A model generated the notes under the pieces. It made no database searches, was not told the DNA's origin, and saw only the letters and a program-made list of their open reading frames with translations. The translations under genes were made by a program, and so were the position numbers. A stretch of 64,000 nt of DNA, from the NCBI GenBank assembly GCA_002189035.1, contig NEEC01000004.1, positions 1,736,001 to 1,800,000 on the forward strand, given 5' to 3'. Shown one piece after another: positions 1 to 11,699 of this stretch; position 1 is the stretch's first letter; each line of letters begins with the position of its first letter. This DNA comes from Utricularia gibba. Lineage: Eukaryota; Streptophyta; Magnoliopsida; Lamiales; Lentibulariaceae.

Positions 1-777
1 TTTTCAAGATTGTTCTCATTGGTGATTCGGCTGTTGGAAAATCAAATTTGCTGGCCAGATTTGCCAGAGACGAGTTTTATTCGAATTCGAAATCCACAAT
101 AGGGGTTGAGTTTCAGACTCAGAAGATGGTAATCAACGGGAAGGAAGTCAAGGCACAAATCTGGGACACAGCCGGCCAGGAGCGGTTTCGAGCAGTTACA
201 TCTGCATATTATCGAGGTGCAGTTGGAGCCCTTCTTGTCTATGACATTAGCAGACGCAAAACGTTTGAAAGTGTGGGAAGATGGCTGAATGAGCTTCAAA
301 GTAAGCAATCTTTCTTCTTTCCTTTTCCTCTGCTGTGTCTGCTTTTTTTAACTCCGAGAAGTTAGCATAATACAAAGCCTGCAGTTTTGTTGTTTTTTAT
401 CAGTTATATGGTGCATGTATCCAACTAGTTTCCCTTGAACAGCCCACTCGGACATGAACGTGGTAACAATACTGGTGGGCAACAAGACCGATCTGAAGGA
501 TGCTCGGGAGGTGACAACAGAGGAAGGCAAGAGCTTAGCTGAAGCACAGAGTCTGTTCTTCATGGAAACCTCGGCCCTGGATTCATCCAACGTGGCTGCT
601 GCGTTTCAAGTAGTGGTGAGAGAGATCTACGACATTCTCAGTCGAAAAGTGATCCAATCTCAAGAGCTGAAGGGTAAAGAAGCTGGATGGTTGGGGGATG
701 GGAAAACGGTAGTTTTGCAGGCTGATGCGAATCAGGATACAGATGGAGAAAGCAGGGAAGGTAGATGCTGTTCCTGA
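1..777 (+). CDS. RABA5-type Rab GTPase, 5' end missing
   Basis: Small GTPase that directs vesicle traffic, in plants typically around the trans-Golgi/recycling endosome. The window opens inside the gene, so roughly the first 15-20 residues are lost. Visible exons are 3..300 and 443..777; the intron is GT-AG and splits a Thr codon. About 210 residues are seen. GTP-binding motifs occur in order: P-loop GDSAVGKS, switch II DTAGQE, NKTD and ETSA. The effector segment [10 protein letters not shown] is of the Rab11/RabA type. The C-terminus GRCCS supplies the double cysteine for geranylgeranylation. The tract ILSRKV plus the divergent tail fit the RABA5 subgroup best, though another RABA subgroup is possible. 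The sequence is intact where visible. Confidence 0.93.
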
Positions 778-1297
778 TATGGAGGAGGCGTGAAGAATTC
801 AATTGCTTTTTCCCTTTGGTCGCAGTCATATGCTGTCTCTCTCTCTCTCTCTCTCTCTCTCTACATTGGTTCTTCCTTCATTGTACGCCAGTTCAGGCAT
901 TCAAACTAGCTGGAGCTCTGTGTATGTATATCAGCCCACCGTTTTCTTCCATTCCTTCCAGAGTGCAGAGCCATACGAACATGCATACATACATACATCT
1001 TGAAAGGGAGAAGACGTATTCTTGAGCTGTGAGTTGCTACTGCTACACGGAAGCAATTATTTTTCTAACTTGTTCTGATAACTCGACAAGGATTGGTATT
1101 GATGCCGGTCAAAGCGCCGCGCAGTGGTTGTCGTCTCGAAATCTCCAGCGTCCATACAACAACGACGACTTGTTCTTTTCTATCATTTCATCCACCCAAC
1201 ACCCACACACACCCGCTTGGGTGTCTGCGTGTCATCGTTTTCTCTGGTTCAGTATAAAAATACATGAATGAGCTTCGAAGTTGCAAGATCAGCGACC
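778..1297. other. 3' flank of Rab gene and spacer
   Basis: No coding sequence is recognised. It holds the likely 3' UTR of the Rab gene, including a CT microsatellite, followed by the probable promoter and 5' UTR of the next plus-strand gene. Confidence 0.6.
835..862. repeat. (CT)n microsatellite
   Basis: An essentially perfect CT dinucleotide run of about 28 bases lies some 60 bases past the Rab stop codon, probably in its 3' UTR. Such a run is a likely length polymorphism. Confidence 0.9.
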
Positions 1298-1900
1298 ATG
1301 GAGAATAAACACAAGTTTTTCTACCAAAGGCTTTATCCTTCCAGTGCCGCCTCTCGCCGGAGAGGAACAAACGCCACCGCGAGAAAATCCACGTCACTAT
1401 CGGCTTCTCCGGCGCTAATCCCCTCGACGATACCTCACCGGAGATCGGCCAGATTTCCGGTGGAGCAAGAACCTAGTTCCCCGAAGGTGTCCTGCACCGG
1501 CCGGGTCAAGCCCAGAAAGAAGAAAAAAACCAACAGAAATGGCAATAGCAATAAGAAGGAGCCATCGTGGTTCAGTCTGGTGTTCCGGCTACAGAAGAAG
1601 AAGAAACAGATGCCATCTCCACGCGCGCCGCCGCCGCAAGATCAGGATTTCGAGCCCCCACGACTGAGTCACTTGAAGAAATTCGCCAGCGGCCGTGATT
1701 CATTGGCCGGATTCGACTGGAGAAACGTGGAGACACACTCCCCGGAGACGCGCCCAGGAGATGGCGGAGATGCCGTCATCATTCCGTTTTCGGCCCCGGT
1801 GTCCGGAAACCGCCGAGTCGGCTCGCAATCGGAGCTCAGAAATGACATAAATTTGCAGGAAAGACGAACTATGGTCCAGCCCGAACCCCCCTCCATTTGA
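1298..1900 (+). CDS. Basic protein of the syringolide-induced 14-1-1 type
   Basis: Single-exon gene for about 200 residues starting MENKHKFFYQRLYPSS. An in-frame ATG ten codons upstream (1268) exists, but the 1298 ATG has the better context (accATGg) and starts on the conserved-looking segment. The sequence is low complexity and strongly basic, with Lys runs (RKKKK, QKKKKQ). It carries the motif SSPKVSCTGRVKPRKK, which I associate with a plant-only family annotated as syringolide-induced protein 14-1-1. No enzyme domain, signal peptide or membrane segment is visible. Biochemical function is unknown; the Lys runs could be nuclear-localisation signals. It converges on the Pumilio gene with about 215 bases between stop codons. 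Confidence 0.7.
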   Translation: MENKHKFFYQRLYPSSAASRRRGTNATARKSTSLSASPALIPSTIPHRRSARFPVEQEPSSPKVSCTGRVKPRKKKKTNRNGNSNKKEPSWFSLVFRLQKKKKQMPSPRAPPPQDQDFEPPRLSHLKKFASGRDSLAGFDWRNVETHSPETRPGDGGDAVIIPFSAPVSGNRRVGSQSELRNDINLQERRTMVQPEPPSI

Positions 1901-2114
1901 ACACGTGAGAATCATGTCACAAATTTCTCACTATTTTTAGACAAATCCTATGTTCTTCTTCATCATTCTTGAGTTGCAGTACACTCCTCTAACTCAAAAT
2001 CGAGGCTATGCTAATCTAACATCACATCGGAACTTGAAATTACAGGAAATTTCTCGACAAGCAATAAGTACTCTTCGTCTACACACTCTGTAGCATTGTG
2101 ATGACCCCATTTCT

Positions 2115-3804
2115 TCAGCTTTCTTCAGAATCTTCATCCAATCTGCGAGCCCGTTCTCCCTGCCTCGCTTCCAGTTTCACCATAGTCACAAGCACGCACG
2201 ATCCGGCGTGACTTCCATAGAGCCGCTCCCGGTGGAGCCAGAGAGTATCCCACAAGGCATCGTACAGTTGAACCTCCCCTCGCCCCTGTCGGAGTACCAT
2301 CAGAATGAAAGGAACTCAAGATGGTGGAAATAAGTTGCATTTTTGGCTTACTTTGGAGCTTTTCAGCGCCTTCTGAACCACGTAGTTCCCGGAACTATGG
2401 ATCGCGAGGCCGAGCAGCGTCCCGGGTGTCGTTGTGATCTCATCTACGACTAGCCTTAGTCCGGTTACTGAAGACTCGATGACTTTCTCCACGACATGGC
2501 TGCTGCTGATTGCACTCGAGAGAAACACGAATGTGCCTTCAAGTTTGCTGTATATGATGTTGTTGATGTCGTCTTGGTTGAGGGATAATACGTAGCTGAC
2601 AATGTAGTTCCTGATAACAAAAAAACATCTCAGAATCAAAACAGGGAGTTTGCGGCAGAGGTCGATGAATGGGGGTTCGATTTGTTACCCGAATGGGTCG
2701 TGAACGAGGAAATCAGATGCTGCTGCAAGTTCATTGAGGAAGAGGACTCTTATTGCGCCTGAGATTCTGCTTAGGATGTCTTCTTGTATCAGCTTGGAGC
2801 CATCCTTGTAGACGCTGATAGTCCTGAAATGCCTTACTGCTTGTTCAAAGAGTATCTGCGGAATCAAAAACAGAGTTTTCCGTCGATCAGGAGACGCCGT
2901 GATGCGTTCATGAGTAGACTCAGGTACCTGATTGGGGCCACTCCCGAATGTCTTTAAGCACTCCTTGATGACTTTCTTGATCCTGTAATTCGTTCCCACC
3001 TGTGTGAAGGCTTCGGCCATGATGCTTGTGATTGTATAGGCTCTTGGGGAATTCCTAAGCTTTCTGATAAGGCAGCATATCGTGGTTGATCTGCAGAGAA
3101 AGAACAGGGGATCTCAAGTTAGTGTAATGATCTTGATCAAACAGTTGTCGGCTTCGCACCGGCACCCACCGTCCTTCGCCTCGTGCTGCTTGGAGAAAGG
3201 AGTATGGGCAAGAAAGCATTGCGGAAGCCAGTCTATCCAACTGGATGCCGGTGCAAGTGCGAATCTTGTCGTCGAGGAGATGAATATTCGTCTCCGATTC
3301 GTCTGTCAGGATACTCAAAACGATGCTCGGAGATGGGAGAGAGTCATCATCTTCCTCTGACCTCTCTGCCGGATGCGCCACCTGCTGCATCACATTGCTG
3401 ACGAAGAGACTCTGAGTGGGCTGCTGCTGCCATGGATCACCCAGCTGCTGCTGCGTCAGATTATTTCTCCGATGATATGGTATTTGATCCTGGCCGGAGT
3501 ATTGTATATATGCCGGTGGTGCGATCACGCTGTTGATTCCTACGCTCCTTCCTGGATCAATTCTCATGTTCTGCATCGGCGCATACAGAGCTTCAACACG
3601 TAGAATCGGGGAAGAACTTTGAGAACTATACGGCTGCTGCTCTATTGTCGAGTAGTTCCCCGGCACCACGGCCAGTGCATCTTCCCCAAAACATAACAGC
3701 GAATCCGCCGGAGGTAGAGATTCCGAAAAAGGATGATCTCCGGTGGTAGAAGCCTCATCAGAGGTGGAGTCATCACGGCAAGTCCTCATGACAGAAGAGC
3801 GCAA
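2115..3804 (-). CDS. Diverged Pumilio (PUF) RNA-binding protein
   Basis: Five coding exons fit in phase: 3170..3804, 2928..3090, 2689..2855, 2352..2610, 2115..2285 (465 codons). The first ~205 residues are Gln/Ser/Pro-rich and probably disordered. The C-terminal half resembles PUF repeats, with remnants such as SSHVVEKVIESS, HDPFGNYIVSYVL and SSGNYVVQKALKSS. PUF proteins bind mRNA 3' UTRs through eight repeats, each presenting a base-reading triplet. Here only three or four repeats are clear and several helices are degenerate (RERLYGSHAGSC near the end), so target recognition may differ from canonical APUM proteins. A TATA box only ~34 bp upstream of the first ATG makes Met6 (codon at 3789) an alternative start. 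The last intron, 2286..2351, is inferred from phase and is the least certain junction. Confidence 0.8.
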
Positions 3805-3837
3805 CTGGTGTATGCGGACGAGACGAAGAAGCCGATG

Positions 3838-3845
3838 TATTTATA
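3838..3845 (-). promoter_or_regulatory. TATA box of the Pumilio gene
   Basis: On the minus strand the sequence reads TATAAATA, a good plant TATA box. It lies about 34 bases before the first ATG of the Pumilio gene, which would leave a leader of only a few bases. That favours initiation at the sixth codon, another Met. Confidence 0.5.
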
Positions 3846-4468
3846 TGGTTGCGAATTGGGCCGAAATTTGGAAACTTTTCGAATTCAGTTTGTGAGAATC
3901 TAATATATCTAAAAACAAGCATAGCTATTAAATAAGGAAGGTGAAGACTAGATGATATATATAAAAGATTATATGTATAATTATTATTTACTATTTTTCA
4001 AATATGTCAATAATTGAATAAAATCAAATTACAGATGAAATCTTATACCTGAATCCATGGGTTTGCGCGATCTAATCCAAAAAAATATGGACCTTGAAAA
4101 AGCAAAACTTCAAAGATATGACTCTTGAATACTATTCAGATTATAATTTTAATGATTAATTAATTAAATTTACGTTCTGAAGGTATATATAATCCTGTCG
4201 GTAGTTATTAGTGTTGACGTTAATTATTACAAAAAATACTCAAATTCTACAAAAAAGATTTCAAATATATGATTATCGAATAATATGAAAATTTCGATTT
4301 CTTTTTTGGTATTTGATGTAAAAACATCAAAATTCAAAAGCATATCCACAGGTAACTATATTGAACTCCATTTGGCATCTACGGGTAACACCAGAGATTC
4401 ACTATCTCATTTTATCCTAACAAGAGGACATGCATTTCAAAAGGGTACATGTAACTCGTATTGTTCAT
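3846..4468. other. AT-rich spacer between Pumilio and GRAS genes
   Basis: The stretch holds the upstream region of the Pumilio gene and the 3' flank of the GRAS gene, both on the minus strand. No gene or clear repeat is seen. Confidence 0.6.
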
Positions 4469-6061
4469 CTATCTCCACGCAGAGCAAGTGGACATGGCCC
4501 TGTTCTTCCATCCGAGATACAGCCCACCATTCTCCTCCCACACCTTGTAATGGGGGCTGTACGCCCTCAGCAAATCCCGGACGGCGTAGCTGACGGCTGA
4601 ACTCAGCCGCACCTGAGAAAACTGGGCCATTCCTAATCTTGACCTCCACTTGCCAAACAGTTCGTGCCTCTCCTCACGTTCGACTCCCTCGCATGCGATG
4701 ATGTTCACCACATCTTTGGCTACGCAGTGCTCCTCTGTACTGATCCTCACTCTGTCCTCTCTCGACCGCCGTGCATCGATCGACTCGAACATGGCGGTGT
4801 AGTAGTCGAGGGTCTCACAGAACCTCGGGACGAAGGGAGAGGTGTTGGTGTTGGATTCCTGTTCAATGATGGTGACAATCTTGGGACGCAGGTGCTTCAC
4901 TAGTCGGAGGAGGCGATCCCGGTGGTTCTCGGTGGTTACACCCTCATCAGGCATGTGGTGCAGCACGTATGGGAAGTTGACAGCAAGGGCTTCTCCATTT
5001 CGGATATGGAGATTCTCCAATTGCACCTCGGTTCCACAGATAGCTGCATTATGAAACTCAAATGGCACTCCACATTTCTCTGCAACAATAGCTAGCCTCT
5101 GGCCAACAATCTCCAGTCCACCACCCCGGGCATAAGTCGACTGGGGGTCATCGACACCGGTTATGTGGACAGTCGGAGGGCCACCGGGCCTCAGGGAGAC
5201 TGACTGGATGAAGCTAATCCATTGGCTTCCTTGCGCAATCTGGAAATCAATGATGTGGATGCTGCTCTCATTCTCCATGGCTTCGTTGATGATGACGCTG
5301 GATGAAACATAGGCAAACTTGAAGTATGGGCAGATTTCATATATTACATGCATGTAGGACATTAGCTCAGAGCTGGAAGGATTGACGGGTTGGTTGCACC
5401 TCAGCTTCTTGTATAAAATGAATCCTGTCTGTAACAGTTTGGCTCTGATGCCCTCTAACATGTAGGCACCCAATCTCTGCAAGGGATCACCGGATACAGA
5501 AACTCTTTCCTCAATTAATTTCATCAACTCCTCAACAACCGCAGACCAACTCTGTCTACGTGATGAGGAGATGCTGTCAGCTTCCCCTACTACTTCAGCA
5601 CATGTAATGAGCAACTCCTTCAGGTCCTTTTCTTGTGCCATTTCCAATACTCTACTATACCTTGGGGACTCATCAGAATCAGAATCAGGGCCTTGCAAGG
5701 ATTGCATCATGTTGAATTCATCCTCGATTGTAGAACCAACGAGCCAACCTGAATCGGGTACGGCATTGTAAAACGAAAGTTGGTCTTCAGATACTAATGA
5801 ATAATGGGAACCATGGGGTGAAAAGGGGCTCCAACTCGAAGTGTTGCTCCCAATGGAAGGAGAACTATGGGTAAATACGCTAATCTCGTGAACTGATTCC
5901 AAAGTAGGATAATGTTCAGCATAAGACACTCCACTACCCTGGCTTCCACTCCGAGTGGTTGCAGCGTTAGAAAAACCATATGACTGAGTACGAGAGGGCA
6001 TAGGCTGGCTACAAAAACTCGGAAAACTAGAAGGTGGCTCCGTATCTTGCGACATAAGCAT
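4469..6061 (-). CDS. GRAS-family transcription regulator, PAT1 branch
   Basis: One uninterrupted coding exon of 530 residues, starting MLMSQDTEPPSS. The frame stays open further upstream, but that part lies beyond the likely leader and does not resemble the family. After a Ser-rich N-terminal ~145 residues comes a complete GRAS domain: LHRI from KDLKELLITCAE, VHIID as IHIIDFQIAQGSQW, LHRII around LAIVAEKCGVPFEF, PFYRE region with EQESNTNTSPF and RFCETLDYYTAMFESID, and a SAW end at GWKNRAMSTCSAWR. NFPYVLHHMPDE and ACEGVEREERHE are typical of the PAT1 branch, whose members act in phytochrome and stress signalling in the nucleus. The separate gene within the branch (PAT1, SCL5, SCL13, SCL21) cannot be fixed. 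A 5' UTR intron is likely. Confidence 0.94.
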   Translation of the reverse strand: MLMSQDTEPPSSFPSFCSQPMPSRTQSYGFSNAATTRSGSQGSGVSYAEHYPTLESVHEISVFTHSSPSIGSNTSSWSPFSPHGSHYSLVSEDQLSFYNAVPDSGWLVGSTIEDEFNMMQSLQGPDSDSDESPRYSRVLEMAQEKDLKELLITCAEVVGEADSISSSRRQSWSAVVEELMKLIEERVSVSGDPLQRLGAYMLEGIRAKLLQTGFILYKKLRCNQPVNPSSSELMSYMHVIYEICPYFKFAYVSSSVIINEAMENESSIHIIDFQIAQGSQWISFIQSVSLRPGGPPTVHITGVDDPQSTYARGGGLEIVGQRLAIVAEKCGVPFEFHNAAICGTEVQLENLHIRNGEALAVNFPYVLHHMPDEGVTTENHRDRLLRLVKHLRPKIVTIIEQESNTNTSPFVPRFCETLDYYTAMFESIDARRSREDRVRISTEEHCVAKDVVNIIACEGVEREERHELFGKWRSRLGMAQFSQVRLSSAVSYAVRDLLRAYSPHYKVWEENGGLYLGWKNRAMSTCSAWR

Positions 6062-6241
6062 CTCAAGCACGAGCCCCAGAAGAATTTGATTGCCTTCTGT
6101 ATGAAAAAAAAGGCCAGAAGTTTTAGGTTTCTTTTTTATAAATACTGGAAACAGAATCGTGGCTGAAACAACTTCATTCACTCTATAAACCCAACGAATG
6201 ATACAAGCCTTGCAATTATTTGTATGAGAAAGCGGTGCAAT

Positions 6242-6774
6242 CTGCAAAAGAAAGGTTAAGAACCTCCATACTCAAATGAAAAAAATTTCGCCTCTTGTAT
6301 GCAGTAATCATAACCACTATCATAAGACACAATCTTACAAGTTTAAACGTAGATTATAAAAACAAATAGAAAGAGTCAACATTCCTCTAAAGTCTATTAC
6401 CTAATCCCTTGACTTTTAACTAACCTCACAAACATGAGCATTTCAAGAGCAACAACAGTAGACTGAACAGAGTATCGAAAAAGTCATCCAATCTTGATAA
6501 CAAAAGCGAATTGATCATAACCAGAAAACAGAAAACAGAAAACATCATCTACTTCAACCAAAAGTCAGTCTCAGACAACATCGCGTCAACTCCACGCGAG
6601 ATTTCAACTGAATTCATCGAGAAGATACGCAATCAACCAAAATAAAATCGATCAAATTCAAATTCAGAAACAAGAAAACTCTAGTCAACACTCGAAACAT
6701 CCGATCAACCTATCGTGGTGATGCTCGTAAACAAGAAACGAAAACAGCGACAAATTCATTGCTCCTTGGAGTAC
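6242..6774 (-). other. Probable 5' UTR intron of the GRAS gene
   Basis: On the minus strand a donor CTTCAG|GTACTCC ends a leader exon at 6775, and a pyrimidine-rich acceptor TTTTGCAG precedes 6241. A long leader intron is common in PAT1-branch genes. No other coding sequence is seen inside it. Confidence 0.55.
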
Positions 6775-6899
6775 CTGAAGCAGAGAACACTTATTGACAA
6801 TTAATTGACGCAGAAGAGAGAAAGAGAATCCAGTCACGATTTTCGTTGGGAATTTGAGAAAACCAACGATTTTATGGAACAGCGTCGTTCCTGGGCGGG

Positions 6900-9640
6900 A
6901 GGATAGTTACATGCCGTCGACTATTCCTCGCTTTTTGCCCTTGCTTTGTAGAATTATCACGTAAATGCCACTCAACATGTAGGGCCCCTCCCTACCGAGT
7001 ACAGAAATAACCTTAAATAATAAAAAAAAACAAATGCCTTGCCTTTGATTTTTTGGACGGAGAATTAATCCAATTGGCTTATTTATATTATTTATTTATT
7101 TAAAGCAATTTATGTCCCCATTAATTCATATATTTTTTAATAGACTAGACAACAAATCAACTCATCTATATGCTGCTGCTGATACCTAAATTAGGAGAGA
7201 GAATAGGTTTAGAAAACAGGTCATACAGCCCGTCGACAATGGCCCAATTCTGGAATGTATCTTGCAAACCAAGAACGGGCATGGGGCCCAATTTCGAAAT
7301 TTATCGGGCTTCTTCATATCCCACGTGAATTTCTAAATTTTCGTAGCAGGTGTTTAATGTGAGATAACGATGAGCATGCCGTGTAAATATAATTTATTGA
7401 TTTGAATTTTTTTTAATTTTTAAATAGTATAATTAAATTTATAAATGATTGAATTTATTCAATCTCTATTTTAGTAATTAAATAAAAGATTACTTAAAAA
7501 AATATAATATTTACTTTTTATTTTAAAAATTATTAAACTTTATAATTTATTTAATTAAATTCATAATATCATACAAAATATTTCTATAATTTTAAATTGA
7601 TTATATTTATATAATCTTAAAACTAATTCTATTTTATATAATATAAATCACAGACTCAAACTATAGAATATCTTATATAGATTTGAAGGAAGGATAAATG
7701 AAATATTTTGTTTGATATGTGATTTACCGTGAAAATAGGGATTTGATGATCCCATACCCCTCTCATAATATTATGAAAAACAATCTCTCTTTCATACTTT
7801 TAGTTAAATACGTAAATCTCGTCTTATTTAAATATTTTAATTAAATATATCATTTAAAAAATCAATTTCCTTCGCATTTATAACATTAGATAAATCATAT
7901 CCCATCTCATTTTTTACTTGAAACCAAATATGAAGTTAGATGATTTGAATTGAATATTCATAAAATTTTAAAAAAATGTGAAATTAATATTCCAAAGTAG
8001 GTCCACTGTGGTGGGTGATTATATTAGGATTCATTAAATTAAATATTTTTTATAAGTTATAATTATTTCTCACTTATTTAATATTTTTAATTGCCAATCC
8101 TAAGAGGGAGTTGTAATTGGAGAAGCTAATTATTTTAATAATAAACAAGATAAAAGCATCCTAGTCAATATTATTATATATGTAATTTAATCAGCTAAAT
8201 CAATTTAAAAAATGAACTCATGATTTCTAGTTGCAAATTGTCAATAGATTCAAAAATCAAACATGTATTAATTATTAAGAACTCATGTGGTAGAATATGA
8301 AATAATATTAATGATAAATAATATATGCTAATCAACCTATTTAATATAAAAATTAGATAATTAATTATTATTTTTATTTAAAACTTCATTTATAATGAAA
8401 TATAAATTCATCCAGTATGAAATGCACTTAGTTATTATCATTAATGAAAAATATAATATTATCCTTTTTCTTTTCAAAATATTTTTCTTTAACTATATAT
8501 TATGTAAATTTTATTAATGTTGTAAAAAAAGAATAAAAATTATTAAGTTTTTACTAAATATATGATAAATAATTTTTTCTATAAAATATATTTAGGCCAT
8601 TTATTTTTTTTTCGCAAATTAATGTTAATTATATTTAGTATCCATAAAATTAATAATAACATTTTAATAATATTTACACAAAAAAATCAAGCTGTAGTCC
8701 TTAAATGCTGACTGATCGCGCGTCTCAGTTTGTATTTAATGCGTCATAAATTTAGGGAAAAAGAAAAAAGTTTTCTAGTGTCATAATCACTGCCCCTGAC
8801 AAATCCCTAAATTCATTATATCTCCCAAAACTTTTGCTTTAATTATATCATTAAAACTTATAAAATATTATTGGAAAAATAACACTGGATTTATACAAGA
8901 ATTTTTTATTTCCAGTAAATGCGGAAATACCAAATTTGCAAGTGGGCTTTGGGAAATGGGCTCAGTTGTTTATTTAAGTATATGGTGTATGCGATCATAT
9001 AATTCACACGTGAAATGGTATTAGTGCACCAGAAATTTCGGGATTTGGTATGGTATTGGAATAAATGCAGAAGGGTCACCCCTGCTTGGACCAACCCCTG
9101 GCTGCTAAAATATTTCTGAAATTTTTTTATTATATTTAATTTTTGTGATAAAATATGGGAAGATCTTATCCGATCTCGGGATTATTTAATCTTTTCGTCT
9201 TGACAGCATCAGGCTGGTGGCTTCAGAGATCTGCGAGGTATGGGACGTGTATTGTGTCTGCTAATCAGCAGTATTCACTATAAAAAATATTATTCGACAT
9301 CTGGAGTGTGGAGTGGTGTCCTGGCATCCATTGTTTTGTTGGAAATGTGTTACTGTTGATGAACCAGAAATATGGTATGTGTCGGATATTGGGTGGAAAA
9401 AAAATTTTAAGTTAATGTGGGAAAGAAGATGTAAGATTCACCGTTTTTGTAAATGATCTGTTGCTGCAATAAGGGTTGTATACAGAGAGGCAGAATGCTA
9501 GTTGTTGTATCTATGTCGTTTTGTGGAGCTGAAAGTGTTGGATGCAGTCCTCTTGTGCAAGAGGAGGAGGCAACTGACGCGATATGAAGCTGTGAAGAGA
9601 GTAAGTGTGGGCTGTGATAGCCGTTGATGGTGTATGACTC
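6900..9640. other. AT-rich intergenic region
   Basis: About 2.7 kb, very AT-rich, especially 7370-8700. I see no plausible coding frame. The first ~100 bases are the upstream region of the GRAS gene and the last few hundred are the likely promoter of the CASP-like gene. Confidence 0.6.
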
Positions 9641-9743
9641 TTGATGATGGTTTTGGCGATACCATCAAACCATCTATCCATCGCCCTTGACACATTCAAT
9701 GCTGCTCATAAATTTGCAGAAAGAGATCGGTGGCTCATTCTCA

Positions 9744-9761
9744 CTCTCTCTCTCTCTCTCT
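9744..9761. repeat. (CT)n run in CASP-like 5' leader
   Basis: A short CT dinucleotide run about 95 bases before the CASP-like start codon. Pyrimidine-rich tracts of this kind are common in plant leaders and core promoters. Confidence 0.7.
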
Positions 9762-9853
9762 TCAAAGCTAGCCACACCTATCCATCTGTCTATACTTTGA
9801 TTTGCATTGCATTCTCCCAAGAACAGAACAGCATCCAGAAGGAGAAGCTTGTA

Positions 9854-10712
9854 ATGGAGTATTTGGGTGTGGGGGTGAGCCCAGGGAATGTCCCAGTGTT
9901 TCACGGGGGGAACAATTTGAGAGGAGTGTTTGACAGAAGACTGATGGTTGCGGAGCTGGTTTTGAGGTGTTTGGTCTGTGGTTTAGCCTGTATTTCAACT
10001 TTCCTGATAACCACAGACACACAGAGGAAGGAGTTATTCGCTGTTGAGAAGAAGGCTCGCTTCACTGATGTCAAGGCTCTCATGTAACACCAGCACCCCT
10101 TCTTGTTTCAGTTCTCCTTTTTTCAAGGGTCTCTCAAGTGATGCTTCTGTGCAGCTTCCTGGTGATTGGGAATGCATTGGCTGCTGTCTACTCCCTGATG
10201 CACACCATTCGGTGCTGCTCCAATGTGATGAGCAAGAGCGTGGTTCTCAACAAGCCCTTGGCTTGGGTCATCTTCTCCGGAGATCAGGTACTCACTCCTC
10301 TTCCCTCCTACCAGCCGCCTGTTCTGGTGAGCCGAGCCTGCGCACGGCTCCGGTAGTCTTTCTTCTCTCTGTTAGATTTTGATTCGAGCTGCTAGTTGAG
10401 AACACAGATTACATGTTTGTATTCCAGAACCACATGAATTTGAGTCACTGAAACACAAGTGTAATAAGCCTGTGGTGGTTGCAGGCAATGGCGTACTTGA
10501 TATTTTGTGCTGTGGCGGCGTCGGTTCAGGCGGGTCTGATCTCCCAGATGGGGGAGCCGGCGATGCAATGGATGAAGACCTGCAACATGTTCAACAAATT
10601 CTGCAACCAAATGGAGGAAGGCATAGTGTGCTCTGTGATCATGTGCCTTCTCTTGCTCCTTTTATCCATCGTTTCCACCTTCGGTCTCTTCCGGTTGTAC
10701 GGCAAGCGCTGA
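9854..10712 (+). CDS. CASP-like membrane protein, CASPL2 type
   Basis: Three exons, 9854..10083, 10155..10287 and 10485..10712, give 196 residues in phase. An upstream ATG frame (9641) is only leader sequence; the MEYLGVGVSPGNVPV start matches CASPL2 proteins. Four membrane segments are visible: around VAELVLRCLVCGLACIST, IFLVIGNALAAVYSLM, AMAYLIFCAVAASVQAG and VIMCLLLLLLSIVSTFG. The conserved Arg of segment 1 (LVLRC) and Asp of segment 3 (SGDQAMAY) that define the MARVEL-like CASP fold are present. The family relates to the CASPs that scaffold Casparian strips, but most CASPLs have unknown roles at the plasma membrane. Both introns are short GT-AG. Confidence 0.93.
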
Positions 10713-11699
10713 CGCCGGATCGGAGCCACCGCCACCGGATCCTTCCTACGACGTTGCTGGAACTGCCTTGCGCTTTTCCTTTTTAACTCAACAAGTCACA
10801 ACTTCTACTGTACATTGCAACAGCTTATTATTACTTCCATTCAAGGAACTCATCTCACCAAAAAAAACAATATATAGTTATTATGGTAATAAAATAATAT
10901 TTGCATTTCAAATTAAACATTAACAAATAACAGCTCACTAGTTAATTTTCTCAATAAAAAAGGAAATAATAGGGATATTCCAAGGAGAAATTGAGCTTGT
11001 GGTCATGGGCTATAAAGCCCATTAAAAACAAATTGTGGGCCCAGGCTTCCCTTTGGTGACCCCCCCTCCCCACAACATTTACATGTAAAAATCATTAATT
11101 TCAATAAATGGCCGGTGCCCAAGCCCAATTCAATTCACCTTCACTTTATTTGATGATGAATTGGATTTAATAATTTACCTAGAATATATTTGTAATTATA
11201 TTAATTTTAAATTAATTATAATTAATGAATAACATTAATCATATTTAAAAGTCATGCTCTTCTCCATTCAAAGTCCATAGCACCCTACTACGCTTGTTAT
11301 GGGCATGGTACCATGGGCTCTACGGGCATGTCTTATATAAGTCAGGTACTTGTGTGAATTTTAATTTTGAAATTACTAATAAAATTATATTTTAAAAAAA
11401 TAATTTGCAATATATTAAAAATATAGTTTGCAAAATTTTTTTATTAAAATATATTATGTTATATAAAAATAAGTTAATTATTATTTATTTAAAAATATTA
11501 ATTATAACATTCAAAATACGTCATTAATTAATTAGACAAAATATTAGTATAAATAATTACATTAAAACAGATTAAATTTTTAATATTTTTTATTTAAATA
11601 ATTATATATTTTTTTATCTAAATAATTATATTAAGTAAAATTTATGTTTTTTAATTCTTATAATATGAATTAAATAATATATATAACTAATAAAAAATT
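10713..11699. other. AT-rich spacer
   Basis: Past the CASP-like 3' end the sequence becomes very AT-rich, with poly-A/T stretches. A run of C at 11060-11070 stands out, but no gene is recognised. Confidence 0.6.

Noticed and set aside
4437-5771. Several plus-strand frames (70-102 residues) across the GRAS gene
   Set aside because: They are antisense shadows of the minus-strand coding region; none resembles a protein family.
6062-6247. In-frame extension upstream of the GRAS start (to 6247)
   Set aside because: It crosses a splice-acceptor-like site (TTTTGCAG|ATTGC), contains no GRAS-like sequence, and the family usually starts near the MSQ segment. Treated as leader.
9641-9853. Upstream ATG giving a longer CASP-like frame
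   Set aside because: Low-complexity leader with a CT run. The CASPL2 start motif lies at 9854, and the frame above it looks non-coding.
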